Of a stretch of 64,000 nt of DNA, positions 1 through 9,314 are shown one piece after another. The DNA is taken from assembly GCA_963834135.1 (NCBI GenBank), contig CAWIAN010000008.1, forward strand, positions 291,791 through 355,790. The letters are read 5' to 3'. Made by a program: the position numbers and the translations under genes. The stretch's first letter is position 1; every line of letters starts with the position of its first letter. The notes beneath the pieces are model-generated. The model had not been told where the DNA came from, ran no database searches, and saw only the letters and a list, made by a program, of their open reading frames with translations. This DNA is from Bog-257 sp963834135 (GTDB lineage Bacteria; Acidobacteriota; Terriglobia; Terriglobales; Acidobacteriaceae).

Positions 1-1
1 G

Positions 2-244
2 TATCAGGTGAAGGTAATGCCGACCGGAAACACCAGCGAAGTGAGTTTCCTGCAGAATGGCAAGCAGGTGGCAAAGGTCACCGGCTGCCCGAATGTTTCG
101 CTAGCGAAGAAGTCTGAGAATACTTCGGTAACGCTGGACAATAGCGGCAAGATTCCGCGAGTTGCCGAAATCGATTTTGAAGGCCAGCAGACCGCGGTGG
201 GATTCAACACAGCGGCGACGGCTAGCGCTAGCGCTGGAGAGTAA
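2..244 (+). CDS. 3' end of an unknown protein (truncated by window start)
   Basis: The frame is already open at base 2 and runs to a TAA at 242-244, so only the last 80 residues are present; the GTG at 8 is probably internal. The visible part is hydrophilic, rich in Ser, Thr, Asn and Val, and ends in a low-complexity Ala/Ser tail (TAATASASAGE). I see no membrane segment and no recognisable catalytic motif. The alternating polar/hydrophobic pattern would suit a beta-rich extracytoplasmic domain, but that is inference. No function is assigned. Confidence 0.55.
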   Translation, partial: YQVKVMPTGNTSEVSFLQNGKQVAKVTGCPNVSLAKKSENTSVTLDNSGKIPRVAEIDFEGQQTAVGFNTAATASASAGE

Positions 245-367
245 TTCGTCGGCGTCGCACCGATCAAACATCCTGAGATTCGTGTACCCCATTCAAGGCC
301 GTTTGTTGGCTTTGGGTGGGGGATTCTTTTCTGGCCCGGGCCTTGCATGAGAGCGATGTTATAACGG

Positions 368-724
368 CTATTTCTTTAGTGCATTGTGCTCGACGAGCAT
401 CTCGTGTCCATAGCCTTTCAAGATTGCACTCCTGCCTTCGCCCTTCAGTACCAGCGACCAATCGAATGGCTCGTTGCCTCCGCCTAATGTCGTTTGAAAC
501 GAGAATGTTTTAGCATCCACCGACGGGTTCGAGATGTTCGTCTCGGTTCGCGTGTGGTCAGGGTTCAGAAACACCATCTTGCCTGAAAGTGTTTTTCCGT
601 CCTCAACAATCGTCACGGTGATGTTAACTCCCGCCTGCCAAGTGCCCACGAACGTCTTTGCTTGCGACACGGCTGGAAGGCACAAAATGAAGACCAGCGG
701 CATCAACTGAAGCGAGTTTTTCAT
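368..724 (-). CDS. Small secreted protein of unknown function
   Basis: The protein has 118 residues when started at the ATG at 724, which gives a clean signal peptide: Lys at position 2, a hydrophobic core around LMPLVFILCLPAV, and an Ala-Gln-Ala type cleavage region near residue 22. An upstream in-frame ATG at 934 would add 70 residues with no export signal and is less likely. The mature part starts with a FVGTWQAG segment and contains GKMVFLNPDHTRTE, which resembles small lipocalin-like 'GTW' secreted proteins in which a beta-strand barrel begins at G-x-W. It is transcribed away from the kinase gene. No partner or substrate can be named. Confidence 0.6.
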   Translation of the reverse strand: MKNSLQLMPLVFILCLPAVSQAKTFVGTWQAGVNITVTIVEDGKTLSGKMVFLNPDHTRTETNISNPSVDAKTFSFQTTLGGGNEPFDWSLVLKGEGRSAILKGYGHEMLVEHNALKK

Positions 725-1150
725 TGCCACTTCGAGGCATACGTGGCAGACACCTGGAACAGCCAAATTGTTCCACGTTGGGCGAGAACCGGCGATATCG
801 TAGGTTTTCTGTACCCGTTGGGCCAAGCCCCAATTGCATATGGCCAGGGATTTCTCGACAGCCAGCTCAGGATGTCTCATGTAGTCCTGCGACACGCGCG
901 AGCTCTGAGCGATCTGGAGTGTTATGAATCTCACGGACGCTGCGCAGGCCTACGGTCTTGTCACCCACACATTCGAAAATCGCGAATGCGGGCAGTCCGC
1001 ATCTGGAACGAAAGTGCTGGACCTCGTTGGTAGCAATCCGTCCCACTCTTAAGGGATTTGCGGAAGTATTCACGGGTGTACTCTATAAAAGTGCTACACG
1101 CGTCATCTGAAAAGGAGGCGTGAGCGGCTTTCGCTTACCCCTAGGCAGCT
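725..1150. other. Intergenic region between divergent genes
   Basis: This 426-base stretch separates the small secreted protein (minus strand) from the kinase (plus strand), so it should hold both promoters. No convincing open frame, repeat or RNA gene was seen. A strong Shine-Dalgarno-like AAAGGAGG lies at 1112-1118, but it is about 32 bases before the kinase ATG. It is positioned better for a GTG at 1120, which is in another frame. A TATAAA at 1084-1089 is the best -10-like hexamer, without a good -35. Confidence 0.4.
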
Positions 1151-2059
1151 ATGGCTCTCCACCCGTTTGTGCCGGAACAGATAGAAGCCGCGCTCGATCG
1201 GCGATACGTCGTCGGTCCCGGCATTGGCGTCGGATCCCAGGGAGCAGTTTATAAGGCGACCCGGATTTCCCGGCCTGACGGCACCGCGACAGATGACGTG
1301 GTAGCTCTCAAACTCCACCTCTCCGCGGGTAAGAGCGCTCGCGTAGATCGCGAGATCACCGCGATGGAGAGCCTGTCGCATCCCAACCTCGGTCGGCTAA
1401 TCGAACATGGCTATTGCGACGTGGCTGGCCGGCAAACCGGATACATCGCGTGTGAATTCATCGAAGGACAGTCGCTAAAGAGTCGGTTGAAAGCCGGGCG
1501 CTTGCTTGAATCCGAAGTGCTACAAATCGGCCGCGATACCTCGGCTGCAATTGACGCTCTTTGGGCGCAACGCATTGTTCACGGAGATATAAAACCGTCG
1601 AATATCATGCTGAGAGAGTCGGGTAGCGCCGTCCTTATCGACCTCGGTGTCGCCAGCTTTTTCGAAGAGCAGGCCGGACCTCGACCGCTCACGCCCGGCT
1701 TGCCGGAGCAGTTCTGGCATGGAGGAACTTTAGGTTACATGTCGCCGGAGCAGGCCAAAGGGGAAAGGCGATTATCTTGCGCTTCCGACATTTTCTCGCT
1801 GGGTGTGGTGCTGCTGGAAAGTATTCAGGGCTGGCATCCTACGAACTTTGATCAGGCCGCCTTGGCGAAGGGCCTGCGGACGAGCGGCGGCAAGCTAACC
1901 GTCAGCGCCGGATTGCTTCGGACGCTGGACATGATGCTGATAGGGAGTCCGCCTAGGGCCCGTGGGAAGGTGGGAAAGCTCAGCGGCTACTTCCAATTGC
2001 TGGAGCAAATGACGGAAGAGAAATTTGCCAATGGCGCTAAGGCGTCTCAAGAAGCTTAG
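1151..2059 (+). CDS. Hanks-type serine/threonine protein kinase
   Basis: This 302-residue protein is a stand-alone kinase domain that phosphorylates Ser/Thr of unknown targets in the cytoplasm. Visible motifs in order: Gly-rich loop GIGVGSQGAVYKA (about 25-37), the VALK lysine (about 56), the catalytic loop HGDIKPSN (about 142, with Gly where HRD kinases have Arg), DLG in place of DFG (about 165), and GYMSPEQ as the activation-segment end. The non-RD loop suggests activity that does not depend on activation-loop phosphorylation. Unlike many PknB-type enzymes it has no transmembrane or sensor region after the domain. The gene ends 30 bases before the end of convergent smc. Kinase assignment is firm; targets are unknown. 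Confidence 0.9.
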   Translation: MALHPFVPEQIEAALDRRYVVGPGIGVGSQGAVYKATRISRPDGTATDDVVALKLHLSAGKSARVDREITAMESLSHPNLGRLIEHGYCDVAGRQTGYIACEFIEGQSLKSRLKAGRLLESEVLQIGRDTSAAIDALWAQRIVHGDIKPSNIMLRESGSAVLIDLGVASFFEEQAGPRPLTPGLPEQFWHGGTLGYMSPEQAKGERRLSCASDIFSLGVVLLESIQGWHPTNFDQAALAKGLRTSGGKLTVSAGLLRTLDMMLIGSPPRARGKVGKLSGYFQLLEQMTEEKFANGAKASQEA

Positions 2060-2089
2060 CTGTTGCGGACCCGCGATTACCGTAAGCGC

Positions 2090-5000
2090 CTATGCCGTTG
2101 CCCCCACCAGCTTCGGTGACTCTTCGTGGAATCTCACCGACACTAGCTTAGAAACTCCAGGCTCCTGCATGGTCACGCCGTACATCACCGGCGCCATGCT
2201 CATGGTCTTCTTGCTGTGGGTGATGATGATGAATTGCGTCTGCACGCTCATCTCGCGCACCAGTTCGGTGAAGCGGCCGACGTTGGCTTCGTCGAGCGGC
2301 GCATCGACTTCGTCGAGGATGCAGAACGGGCTGGGCTGATACTGGAAGATGCCGACCAGGAGAGCCAGCGCGGTGAGAGCCTTCTCGCCGCCTGAGAGCA
2401 GCAGCACGTTCTGAAGCTTCTTGCCGGGAGGCGACGCTACTACATCGATGCCGCTCTCCATCGAGTTCTCCAGGTCGGTAAGCCGCATGAAGCCCTGACC
2501 TCCGCCGAAGAGCTTACTGAACGTCTTACCGAAGTTCTCGTTGATGATGTTGAAGGCCTCTTCGAACTTCTGCCGCGAGATCGTATCGATTTCCTTGATG
2601 GTGTTCTGCGTGTTCTCGATCGACTGCAGCAGGTCCTGCCGCTGCGTTTCGAGGAAGTCGTGACGCTGCGCCGTTTCTTTGTACTCTTCGAGCGCCATCA
2701 TATTGACGGGACCCATATTATCGAGGCGCGCGCGCATCTCGCGATAGGCATTGTCTTCAGTCGTGAGTTCTTCGCCCGCCAGCCGTGGCAGCGATTCGTC
2801 GGTCATCAGCTCGTCGTGCTGAACGCTCAACTCCTGCACGCAGGTCTCGGCCATGTGTTGCACGTCGGACTTCACGCGCGCCTGCTCGGCCGACAATTCG
2901 CCGCGGCGATCTCGCGCCGCATCCAGCGCCTCGCGTGCCGACTTCAGCGCCTCTTCCAACTCAGCGATGCGTACGCGGACGGCCTGCAACTCGTCTTGCA
3001 ATTCGCGGTCCCGCTGCTGGGCGATCTCGCGCTCCGCGGTCCAGCCTACAACCTGCTCCGCCAAGCGGACGTTCTCGCTCTCGCGCTGCTGCTTCTCCGC
3101 CGCCGCCGACTCCAGTTGCGACTTCAGCTTCGCCAGGTGCGCCGACACCTCCGACAGCATCGCCTCGATCCGTTGCACGGCGAGCATGGCTCCGCGCCGC
3201 CGCTCTTCCATGGTGGCGACATTGGCGCGCACCTCGCTGGCCAGGTGAGCGGACTCATCCCGCCGCTGGCGCAATGATTCCAAGCTGCTTTGCGCGGCCT
3301 GCATCTCCTCTTCCAGAGCGCGTTGCCGTTCCTCATGCTGGAAGAGCTCGCCGAGCTGTGAAGTAATAAAGTTTTCGCGCTCGCCATGCTCTTCGCCGAC
3401 GCGCTGCAACTCACGCTCGTAGGTCGAAAGCCGCTCGCGTACCCGCGTCATCTCGGTTTCGAGTTGACGCAGCGTGTGTTCGGACGTCATGGCCTGGCGC
3501 TCGGACTCACGCTTTTCGTCTTCGAGGCGCTGCAACAGGCCAGTCATCTCCGCGATGTCGCGGCCGAGGGCGGCGATGTACGTTTCCTTCTCGCCCATGG
3601 CACGCTCGAGTTCGGCCATCTGAAGCAGCACATCGCGCAACTCGCGCTTCATCGAGAGCGGGCCCTGGCTGCGCTGCTTGCCGCCGGTGACGGTTACGTT
3701 GTGGAAGCACTCACCCGATTGCGACAGGAAGAATGCGTCGGGATTTTCCAGCGCAAGGTTGCGGCCGACCTCGGGATCGGGAACGATGTAGCCGTTGCCC
3801 AGCTTGGGCAGAATCACTTCCAGCGACTTGCCGAAGCCGTCCAGCACACGAATGCAATTTTTCAGCGGAACCACGGCGTCGCTGTGCGTGACATGATTCG
3901 CCGCCTCGTCAAACTGGAACGAAAACTTCGCCTGCGAATCCTCCGGATGCACCAGGAAGGTCGCGCGTCCATCGACATCGGTGCGCAACAGCCGCAGACC
4001 TTCATCAGCGGCGTCCCACGACTTCACGACGATGTAGTTCAGCTCATCGCGCAGGAAATCGTCGACCACATGCTCATAACGGTCCTCGACCTCGAGGAAG
4101 TCGGCCAACACACCTGCCGGCGCGCGGCCGCCTTGCAGTCCGCCCGAGGTGAAGAGCTTGCGCACGGACTCGGTCGCGTAACCGTGCTCGGCGATGACGC
4201 CTTCGAGCGAACCTTTCTTGCCCATCAGCGTGGCGTACTGGCCGCGCAGGGAATCGAGGTGGCGCTTGGAATCTGTTTCTGCGTCGCGCTTGGTCTCGAG
4301 TTGCTGGCGCGTCTCGGTGATCTGCGCTGTCAGAGCCGCAACACGTTGCGACGCACTCTCGAACTCAAGACCAAGCTGTCCGCGCTGGCCGCCGAAACTT
4401 TCGAGCTGCTGATTTGCTGCCGTTGTCTCATCGTGCAAACGCTTCGCCTCGCGATCAAGAGCGGCGATGCGTTCTTCGGCTTGGGTGATGCGATTGCGTA
4501 AGGCGGACGCCGCTGAGACGGCTTGCATGATCGCGCCGCGCCGTTCCTCCTGCTGCCGCTCAACTTCAATGAGCGAGACAGACGCCGCTGCTGCTTCCTG
4601 CTGCCGTTGCTGCAGTTCCTGCTGCGCGGCGGCAACGTCGGCATTGGCAGACTCAAGTGTCGCGCGATCGGTCTCGAGCTCCTGTTGCAGTCTGCCCGAC
4701 TGCTCTTCGGTGTTGGCGATCTCGGCTTGCGCTCCGGCGGAGCGGGCGTCGAGTTCAGCGCAACGCTCTTCGTTGGTGCGGCGGCGCGCTGCGGCACGAT
4801 CGAGATCAAGCGCGAGTGAATTGAGCCTCTCGCGATTCTCCTGGCCTTCGCGTTCGATGGCATAGCCGCGCTGGGTGCGATCGCCGTGCTCGGCTTCCAT
4901 TTGCTGGACCGCTTCCGACTTGCCGTGAATCTCTTCGGCGATTTCGTTGAGTTGCTGCTCCAGCGAAGTCGCTTCGGCTTCCAGTTGCGCGAACTTGCTG

Positions 5001-5929
5001 GCCAGCACGATGCGCAGCTTGTCGCGCATCTCATCGCGAAGTTTGGCATAACGCTCGGCTTTCGACGCCTGTCGCTTGAGCGAATTCATCTGCCGCGTGA
5101 CTTCGTCGAAGATGTCATTGATACGGTTCAGATTGAGCTTGGCATCTTCGAGACGCGCTTCCGCCAGGCGCTTGCGCGCTTTGTACTTGGTGATGCCAGC
5201 TGCCTCTTCGATGATGGCGCGGCGATCGGTGGGCTTGCTGCTGAGAATCTGTCCGATGCGTCCCTGCTCGATGATGGCGTAGGACTCAGGGCCGAGGCCG
5301 GTGCCCATGAAGATGTCTTGAATGTCGCGCAGGCGGCAGAGCTTGCCGTTCAGCAGGTACTCGCTCTCGCCGGAGCGGAACAGGCGACGCGTGACCTGGA
5401 TTTCGCCGGCCTTGAAGGCGCGCTTGAATTTGCGGCGGCGGATCTTTAACACGACCTGTTGAGGAGCCGGGACCGCAGCTTCTACGGACTGCTCGGGCGC
5501 GGGAGCGTCGCCAGACTCTTCATCGCTCTGACCGGGACGAACTTCCTGGGAGTAGCTCTCGACGTCGGCTGCCTTCTCGGCGCGCAAGGCCGACTCATCC
5601 CAGTCATCGGGCATGTCGTCTTGAATGTCGATCTCGGGCTCAACGAAATCTCCGTAAACTTCAGGATCGACCAGGGTCAGCGAAACCTCGGCCATGCCGG
5701 TCGGTTTGCGATCGCGCGTGCCGGCGAAGATGACATCCTGCATGTGAACGCCGCGGAGCAGGCGAGCTGACTGCTCGCCCAGTACCCACGAGATGGCATC
5801 GGAAATGTTCGACTTGCCGCAGCCGTTGGGACCGACGATGGCCGCAATACCTTCGCCTTGGAAGCGGAGGTCGGTGCGATCACAGAACGATTTAAACCCG
5901 AGGATTTGCAGCTTCTTCAGTTTCAGCAA
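2090..5929 (-). CDS. smc: Chromosome segregation protein SMC
   Basis: This is a structural-maintenance-of-chromosomes ATPase that, with ScpA/ScpB, compacts and segregates the chromosome. The N-terminal head has Walker A (GPNGCGKSN) and the Q-loop region (AIIEQGRIGQIL). Two long coiled coils flank a hinge (GVLADFLEVEDRYEHVVDDF). The C-terminal head has the signature LLSGGEKALTALALL and Walker B ILDEVDAPLDEANV. I start at TTG 5929, giving LLKLKKLQILGFKSF, because AAGGAG sits 6 bases upstream; ATG 5989 in the same frame would add 20 residues. The head carries an unusual acidic insertion of roughly 70-80 residues between VDPEVYGDF and VLKIRRRKF. With about 1279 residues it is longer than typical SMC (about 1150-1200). 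Confidence 0.95.
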   Translation of the reverse strand: MLKLKKLQILGFKSFCDRTDLRFQGEGIAAIVGPNGCGKSNISDAISWVLGEQSARLLRGVHMQDVIFAGTRDRKPTGMAEVSLTLVDPEVYGDFVEPEIDIQDDMPDDWDESALRAEKAADVESYSQEVRPGQSDEESGDAPAPEQSVEAAVPAPQQVVLKIRRRKFKRAFKAGEIQVTRRLFRSGESEYLLNGKLCRLRDIQDIFMGTGLGPESYAIIEQGRIGQILSSKPTDRRAIIEEAAGITKYKARKRLAEARLEDAKLNLNRINDIFDEVTRQMNSLKRQASKAERYAKLRDEMRDKLRIVLASKFAQLEAEATSLEQQLNEIAEEIHGKSEAVQQMEAEHGDRTQRGYAIEREGQENRERLNSLALDLDRAAARRRTNEERCAELDARSAGAQAEIANTEEQSGRLQQELETDRATLESANADVAAAQQELQQRQQEAAAASVSLIEVERQQEERRGAIMQAVSAASALRNRITQAEERIAALDREAKRLHDETTAANQQLESFGGQRGQLGLEFESASQRVAALTAQITETRQQLETKRDAETDSKRHLDSLRGQYATLMGKKGSLEGVIAEHGYATESVRKLFTSGGLQGGRAPAGVLADFLEVEDRYEHVVDDFLRDELNYIVVKSWDAADEGLRLLRTDVDGRATFLVHPEDSQAKFSFQFDEAANHVTHSDAVVPLKNCIRVLDGFGKSLEVILPKLGNGYIVPDPEVGRNLALENPDAFFLSQSGECFHNVTVTGGKQRSQGPLSMKRELRDVLLQMAELERAMGEKETYIAALGRDIAEMTGLLQRLEDEKRESERQAMTSEHTLRQLETEMTRVRERLSTYERELQRVGEEHGERENFITSQLGELFQHEERQRALEEEMQAAQSSLESLRQRRDESAHLASEVRANVATMEERRRGAMLAVQRIEAMLSEVSAHLAKLKSQLESAAAEKQQRESENVRLAEQVVGWTAEREIAQQRDRELQDELQAVRVRIAELEEALKSAREALDAARDRRGELSAEQARVKSDVQHMAETCVQELSVQHDELMTDESLPRLAGEELTTEDNAYREMRARLDNMGPVNMMALEEYKETAQRHDFLETQRQDLLQSIENTQNTIKEIDTISRQKFEEAFNIINENFGKTFSKLFGGGQGFMRLTDLENSMESGIDVVASPPGKKLQNVLLLSGGEKALTALALLVGIFQYQPSPFCILDEVDAPLDEANVGRFTELVREMSVQTQFIIITHSKKTMSMAPVMYGVTMQEPGVSKLVSVRFHEESPKLVGATA

Positions 5930-5935
5930 GGCGAA

Positions 5936-5941
5936 CTCCTT
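5936..5941 (-). promoter_or_regulatory. Ribosome binding site that decides the smc start
   Basis: Read on the minus strand this is AAGGAG, separated by 6 bases from a TTG codon at 5929. The protein from that TTG begins exactly where other SMC proteins begin (LKLKKLQILGFKSF). The longer ATG start at 5989 lacks a comparable site. Confidence 0.6.
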
Positions 5942-5989
5942 CAATGTAGCCGGCGCAGGACGATCTTGAGTTGCCGTCTTCGGGGCCAA

Positions 5990-6267
5990 GGTCGGCGGGC
6001 AATCTGGGGCAGTCGTCGCCGTAAACCACGGTTTTCCCTAAGACAAGCCAACTTTACGATCGAGGGCGAGGAGGGGTCAAGATGCAAAACACCATATCTT
6101 GTACCTATCCTGTGCAAAACGCAGCATATTGCACTGGTCTTGCAGCAAACGCTGGCAGTTCCAAAATGGGAAAGGACAGCGAGGGCGGGAGAAGCACCAG
6201 AGTAAGTGCAATTGTAGATGCCTTGTAGTGCCGATTCAAGGCCTGCGGGCGGGGAGTATCCGCTCGA
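5990..6267. other. Upstream region of smc with a direct repeat
   Basis: This non-coding stretch lies between the smc start and the end of the antiporter gene. TGCAAAAC occurs at 6083-6090 and again at 6113-6120, exactly 30 bases apart, and both copies are followed by an AT-rich ATAT-containing stretch. Repeats spaced by about three helical turns can be a protein-binding site, but two octamers could also be chance. No clear -35/-10 pair was found. Confidence 0.3.
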
Positions 6268-7452
6268 TTACCGCCTCGCCACGACTCTCCTCGGCGCAGC
6301 AAGCCACCGGGGAGCCGATCGTACCAGGGTGGCATTAATCAGGATCGACACAAGTGACACGGCCAGCGTGGCATGGTAAAACTCGTCGCCGACCAGACCG
6401 TTGCTGCGGGCGACCTGCACCAGGATGAACGAGAACTCGCCGATTTGCGTGAGCCCGGTCCCGACCAGCACGGCCGTCTTGAATGGATAACCAAACAGCT
6501 TCACCACGCCAGTCCACACCAAGAACTTTCCGACAATGACCAATGCGAGGATGGCCAGCAGCAGCAACGGATTCCGCAGCACCTCGCGTGGATTGATCAG
6601 GATACCGACGGTTACGAAGAACAGAGCAACGAAAGCGTCGCGCAATGGCAAGAGTTGATCGAGGGCGCGGTGAGCATAGTCGGAAGCACTGATGATCAGC
6701 CCGGCAGCAAACGCTCCCAGCGCCAGAGATAACCCAACCGCTTCGGTTAGAGCAGCGGTTCCCAGGCAGATGGCCAGGATGATCAGCAAGAACAACTCCT
6801 TGTTCTGCGAGCGTGCGATACCTGCCAGCGATCGCGGCACGAGATAGACCGCAAGAAATCCGATGGGCGCGAGAATCATCGCAGCTTTGGCGAGCGCCCA
6901 CGCCACTCCCAGCAGATGATGCGGCGTCAGACTGACCAGCGCGGGCATGAGGATGGTCAGCACGACGACGATCAGGTCTTCGACCAGGGTGATGCCGATC
7001 ATCACTTTGCCGTGCGGCGATTGCAACTGGCCGCCATCCATCAGCAGGCGCGACAGCACCATGGTACTGGCGACAGAGATGATCATGCCCATCACCAGTC
7101 CCTGCATGGCTCCCCAGCCCAGCAAGATGCCAAGGCCCTCGCCGACCAGCGACAGCAGCACGACGCCCAGCGGGCCGCCGATCAGCGAGACCCACTTCAC
7201 CTCGAGCAGTTCGGCGATCGAGAATTCCAGCCCGATGGAAAACATCAGGAAGACGACACCGACTTCGGCGATGACCTGGAAGGTTTGGGTTTCGCTGACG
7301 CGTGGGCCCAGGGTATAAGGGCTGATGGCAATTCCGGCCAGAACATATCCCAGAATCAGTGGCTGCCGCAGACGCCAAGCCAGCACTCCGCCGAGAATAG
7401 CCGCGATGAATACGTACGACAGTTCTTTGAAAATTGCGGAATGTGCAGGCAT
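6268..7452 (-). CDS. CPA2-family monovalent cation:proton antiporter (membrane domain only)
   Basis: This is a 394-residue integral membrane protein of the Na+/H+ exchanger fold, expected to exchange Na+ or K+ for H+ across the inner membrane. About 11-13 hydrophobic segments are visible. The motif GYVLAGIAISP near residues 35-45, VFLMFSIGLEF near 75 and LVEDLIVVVLTIL near 155-165 are typical of KefB/RosB-like CPA2 proteins; the Asp in VEDL lies in the expected ion-binding helix. Many relatives carry a C-terminal RCK/TrkA-N domain, but this one stops right after the membrane domain (RSAPRWLAAPRRVVARR). The next gene is on the same strand over 100 bases upstream, so it may be monocistronic. 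Confidence 0.88.
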   Translation of the reverse strand: MPAHSAIFKELSYVFIAAILGGVLAWRLRQPLILGYVLAGIAISPYTLGPRVSETQTFQVIAEVGVVFLMFSIGLEFSIAELLEVKWVSLIGGPLGVVLLSLVGEGLGILLGWGAMQGLVMGMIISVASTMVLSRLLMDGGQLQSPHGKVMIGITLVEDLIVVVLTILMPALVSLTPHHLLGVAWALAKAAMILAPIGFLAVYLVPRSLAGIARSQNKELFLLIILAICLGTAALTEAVGLSLALGAFAAGLIISASDYAHRALDQLLPLRDAFVALFFVTVGILINPREVLRNPLLLLAILALVIVGKFLVWTGVVKLFGYPFKTAVLVGTGLTQIGEFSFILVQVARSNGLVGDEFYHATLAVSLVSILINATLVRSAPRWLAAPRRVVARR

Positions 7453-7574
7453 TCGGCCCCAGGCGATCAGAATTGATCTAGGTATCGTAGACCAAAATCG
7501 TGTCTTCGGTGCGCGATGCTCTTTGGCGACAGGTCGCGTTGCTGCTTGGCTGGAGTTGGCGTGAGGTGCGAACG

Positions 7575-9314
7575 TTATCCACTCAGCTTCAGCAGCTCGA
7601 TTTCGTTTTGTGCCGAGTCGTGAAATATGATCCGTCGTTCAATGTCTAATTGGCTCGACCGCGCCTCGTAGATACCCCACCAGACCAATGCCAGCAATGG
7701 AAGTAGAACCAGCAAATAAATCGGGTTCGAGCTCGACCAGTGCTCGATGCTCGCGGGCAGAAGCGCGAAGACAAATACGCCGAGAACGCAGAGCAACACT
7801 TTGAGTAATGCGTTCTGCTGGAATCCAGCTTTTGCGCAGGTGAAGGGAAGCTTGCGGAAAGAGACAACCAAACCAGCGGTGAGCGTCGCCGACAGTGCCG
7901 ATAGAACGAGAAATTCCAGAATACCGGCGATCATGCCCCAACGAAACAGGAACAGCATCGATGCAGCGATGATGAGTGGTAAAAGGAGCAGCAAAATCGA
8001 TTTTCCGGCCAGCACCGCACATTCGCCCAGCGTGGGAGGAATCAGAAAACGAAAGATCCAGTTGGCATTCAGTTCGACTGGTATGTCGAATGCAAACCGA
8101 ATGCCAAGAATGCAGCAGTAAAGGACGATGAGTGGCGCTGCGAACTCGGCTGTCGTGGGACCGTTACGGTCGAGGCCGCTCCAGGTCAAATAGTGACTCG
8201 CGGCAACGAAACCGATTCCGGCGAATACCGCAACGGCCGCGCGGTGTCGGTCGCTCTTGGCCAGCGTCCGAACGGTGAAACGAAAAGCAGACTGCTCAAA
8301 CGGGCTCCGCAGAACGAAGCGATCGAGACTACGACCGACAACCGAACTAAGACCCCGCGATCCTCTGCGACTTCTATTCGTGGAGACTTCCAGCATGCGC
8401 CCAAAATGGCGCTTGTATGCAACAGCATAGGCCAACGATCCCAGCAATCCTGCCAGCAGCACAGCGACGAATCCCACGAATGCGAAGTGCCGGTAGGTTT
8501 CGTTCGCCACTCCGCGAGCCCACTGGCAGGTGCCGAGAAACCACATTGGAGGCAGGTAGCGAAGCAAGGAAGGCCGCAGGTCGGCTCCGCTGGCGATACT
8601 CTGCGACACCGTGAATGCGCTGGAAAACAAGACCAGCAAGGCGATGGCAATCGCCGCACGGACGTGGAGCGAGACAGCTTGGAACAAGCGTGCCGGGAGA
8701 GCTGCCATAAATATCCCGGCGATGGCGAACACCGAGGCAAAGGTAAACAGGCTGGCGGTGACGATCGCCACGCCATGACCGAGCGCGACCTTGCCGAAGA
8801 AGAGGAACGACTCCTGTGACGCGCTCACGACCAGTGGAAAGAGGACAGCTGAAGCTGCGTTGACATCGATACAGAAGATGGCTCCAAAGAGCAGGATCGC
8901 CAGCAGACTGCCGACAAAGATCTGGCGAGTATGAACCGGTAGCGGGACGATGTTGAACAGGTCGCGGCGATCCGGGAAGACTGTGTCCCACTTCCACAGG
9001 GCAACGCCGCCGCTGACCAGCATGGCAAGAACGATGAAGAGGTATTCGTCAGGCAGGGAAGCCGCATAGGGATCGAAGCGGACCTCGCCACGCAGGAACC
9101 GCAGCAGACTTCCGTATTTATTGAACAGTAGCAGGGAGAGAAACGCGCCCGGAAGGGTAAGGACCGTCAGAGCGACGCCGATGCCGGCGTCCATGTCCTC
9201 GCTGTCGGCGTTGGCACTATAGAGGATGCGACGAAGCTTGAGCTTAACGAGTTGATAGAGTGGGGAATCGGCAAACCGCTGCGATCTAGGGTCCGCGGTC
9301 CCCGGAGTTCTCAT
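7575..9314 (-). CDS. ABC-2-like multi-spanning permease subunit
   Basis: The 579-residue protein has many hydrophobic helices (for example around residues 45-65, 95-110, 135-160, 170-215, 225-245 and a cluster in the last third). It starts inside the end of the ATP-binding gene by a four-base ATGA overlap, which signals translational coupling. That coupling is the main evidence that it is the membrane half of an ABC exporter. It has no strong sequence signature of its own; relatives in Acidobacteriota are usually called hypothetical or ABC permease. A hydrophilic loop near residues 300-340 contains several Arg and Ser. The transported substrate is unknown. Confidence 0.7.
   Translation of the reverse strand: MRTPGTADPRSQRFADSPLYQLVKLKLRRILYSANADSEDMDAGIGVALTVLTLPGAFLSLLLFNKYGSLLRFLRGEVRFDPYAASLPDEYLFIVLAMLVSGGVALWKWDTVFPDRRDLFNIVPLPVHTRQIFVGSLLAILLFGAIFCIDVNAASAVLFPLVVSASQESFLFFGKVALGHGVAIVTASLFTFASVFAIAGIFMAALPARLFQAVSLHVRAAIAIALLVLFSSAFTVSQSIASGADLRPSLLRYLPPMWFLGTCQWARGVANETYRHFAFVGFVAVLLAGLLGSLAYAVAYKRHFGRMLEVSTNRSRRGSRGLSSVVGRSLDRFVLRSPFEQSAFRFTVRTLAKSDRHRAAVAVFAGIGFVAASHYLTWSGLDRNGPTTAEFAAPLIVLYCCILGIRFAFDIPVELNANWIFRFLIPPTLGECAVLAGKSILLLLLPLIIAASMLFLFRWGMIAGILEFLVLSALSATLTAGLVVSFRKLPFTCAKAGFQQNALLKVLLCVLGVFVFALLPASIEHWSSSNPIYLLVLLPLLALVWWGIYEARSSQLDIERRIIFHDSAQNEIELLKLSG

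Noticed and set aside
1120..1260. Short frame from GTG 1120 behind a strong AAAGGAGG
   Set aside because: It encodes an Arg/Ser-rich peptide in the wrong frame over the kinase gene; could be a leader peptide, but nothing supports it.
3386..4501. Long open frame (371 codons) antisense to smc
   Set aside because: It mirrors the coiled-coil codons of smc, has no ribosome binding site and no recognisable domain; smc is clearly the real gene.
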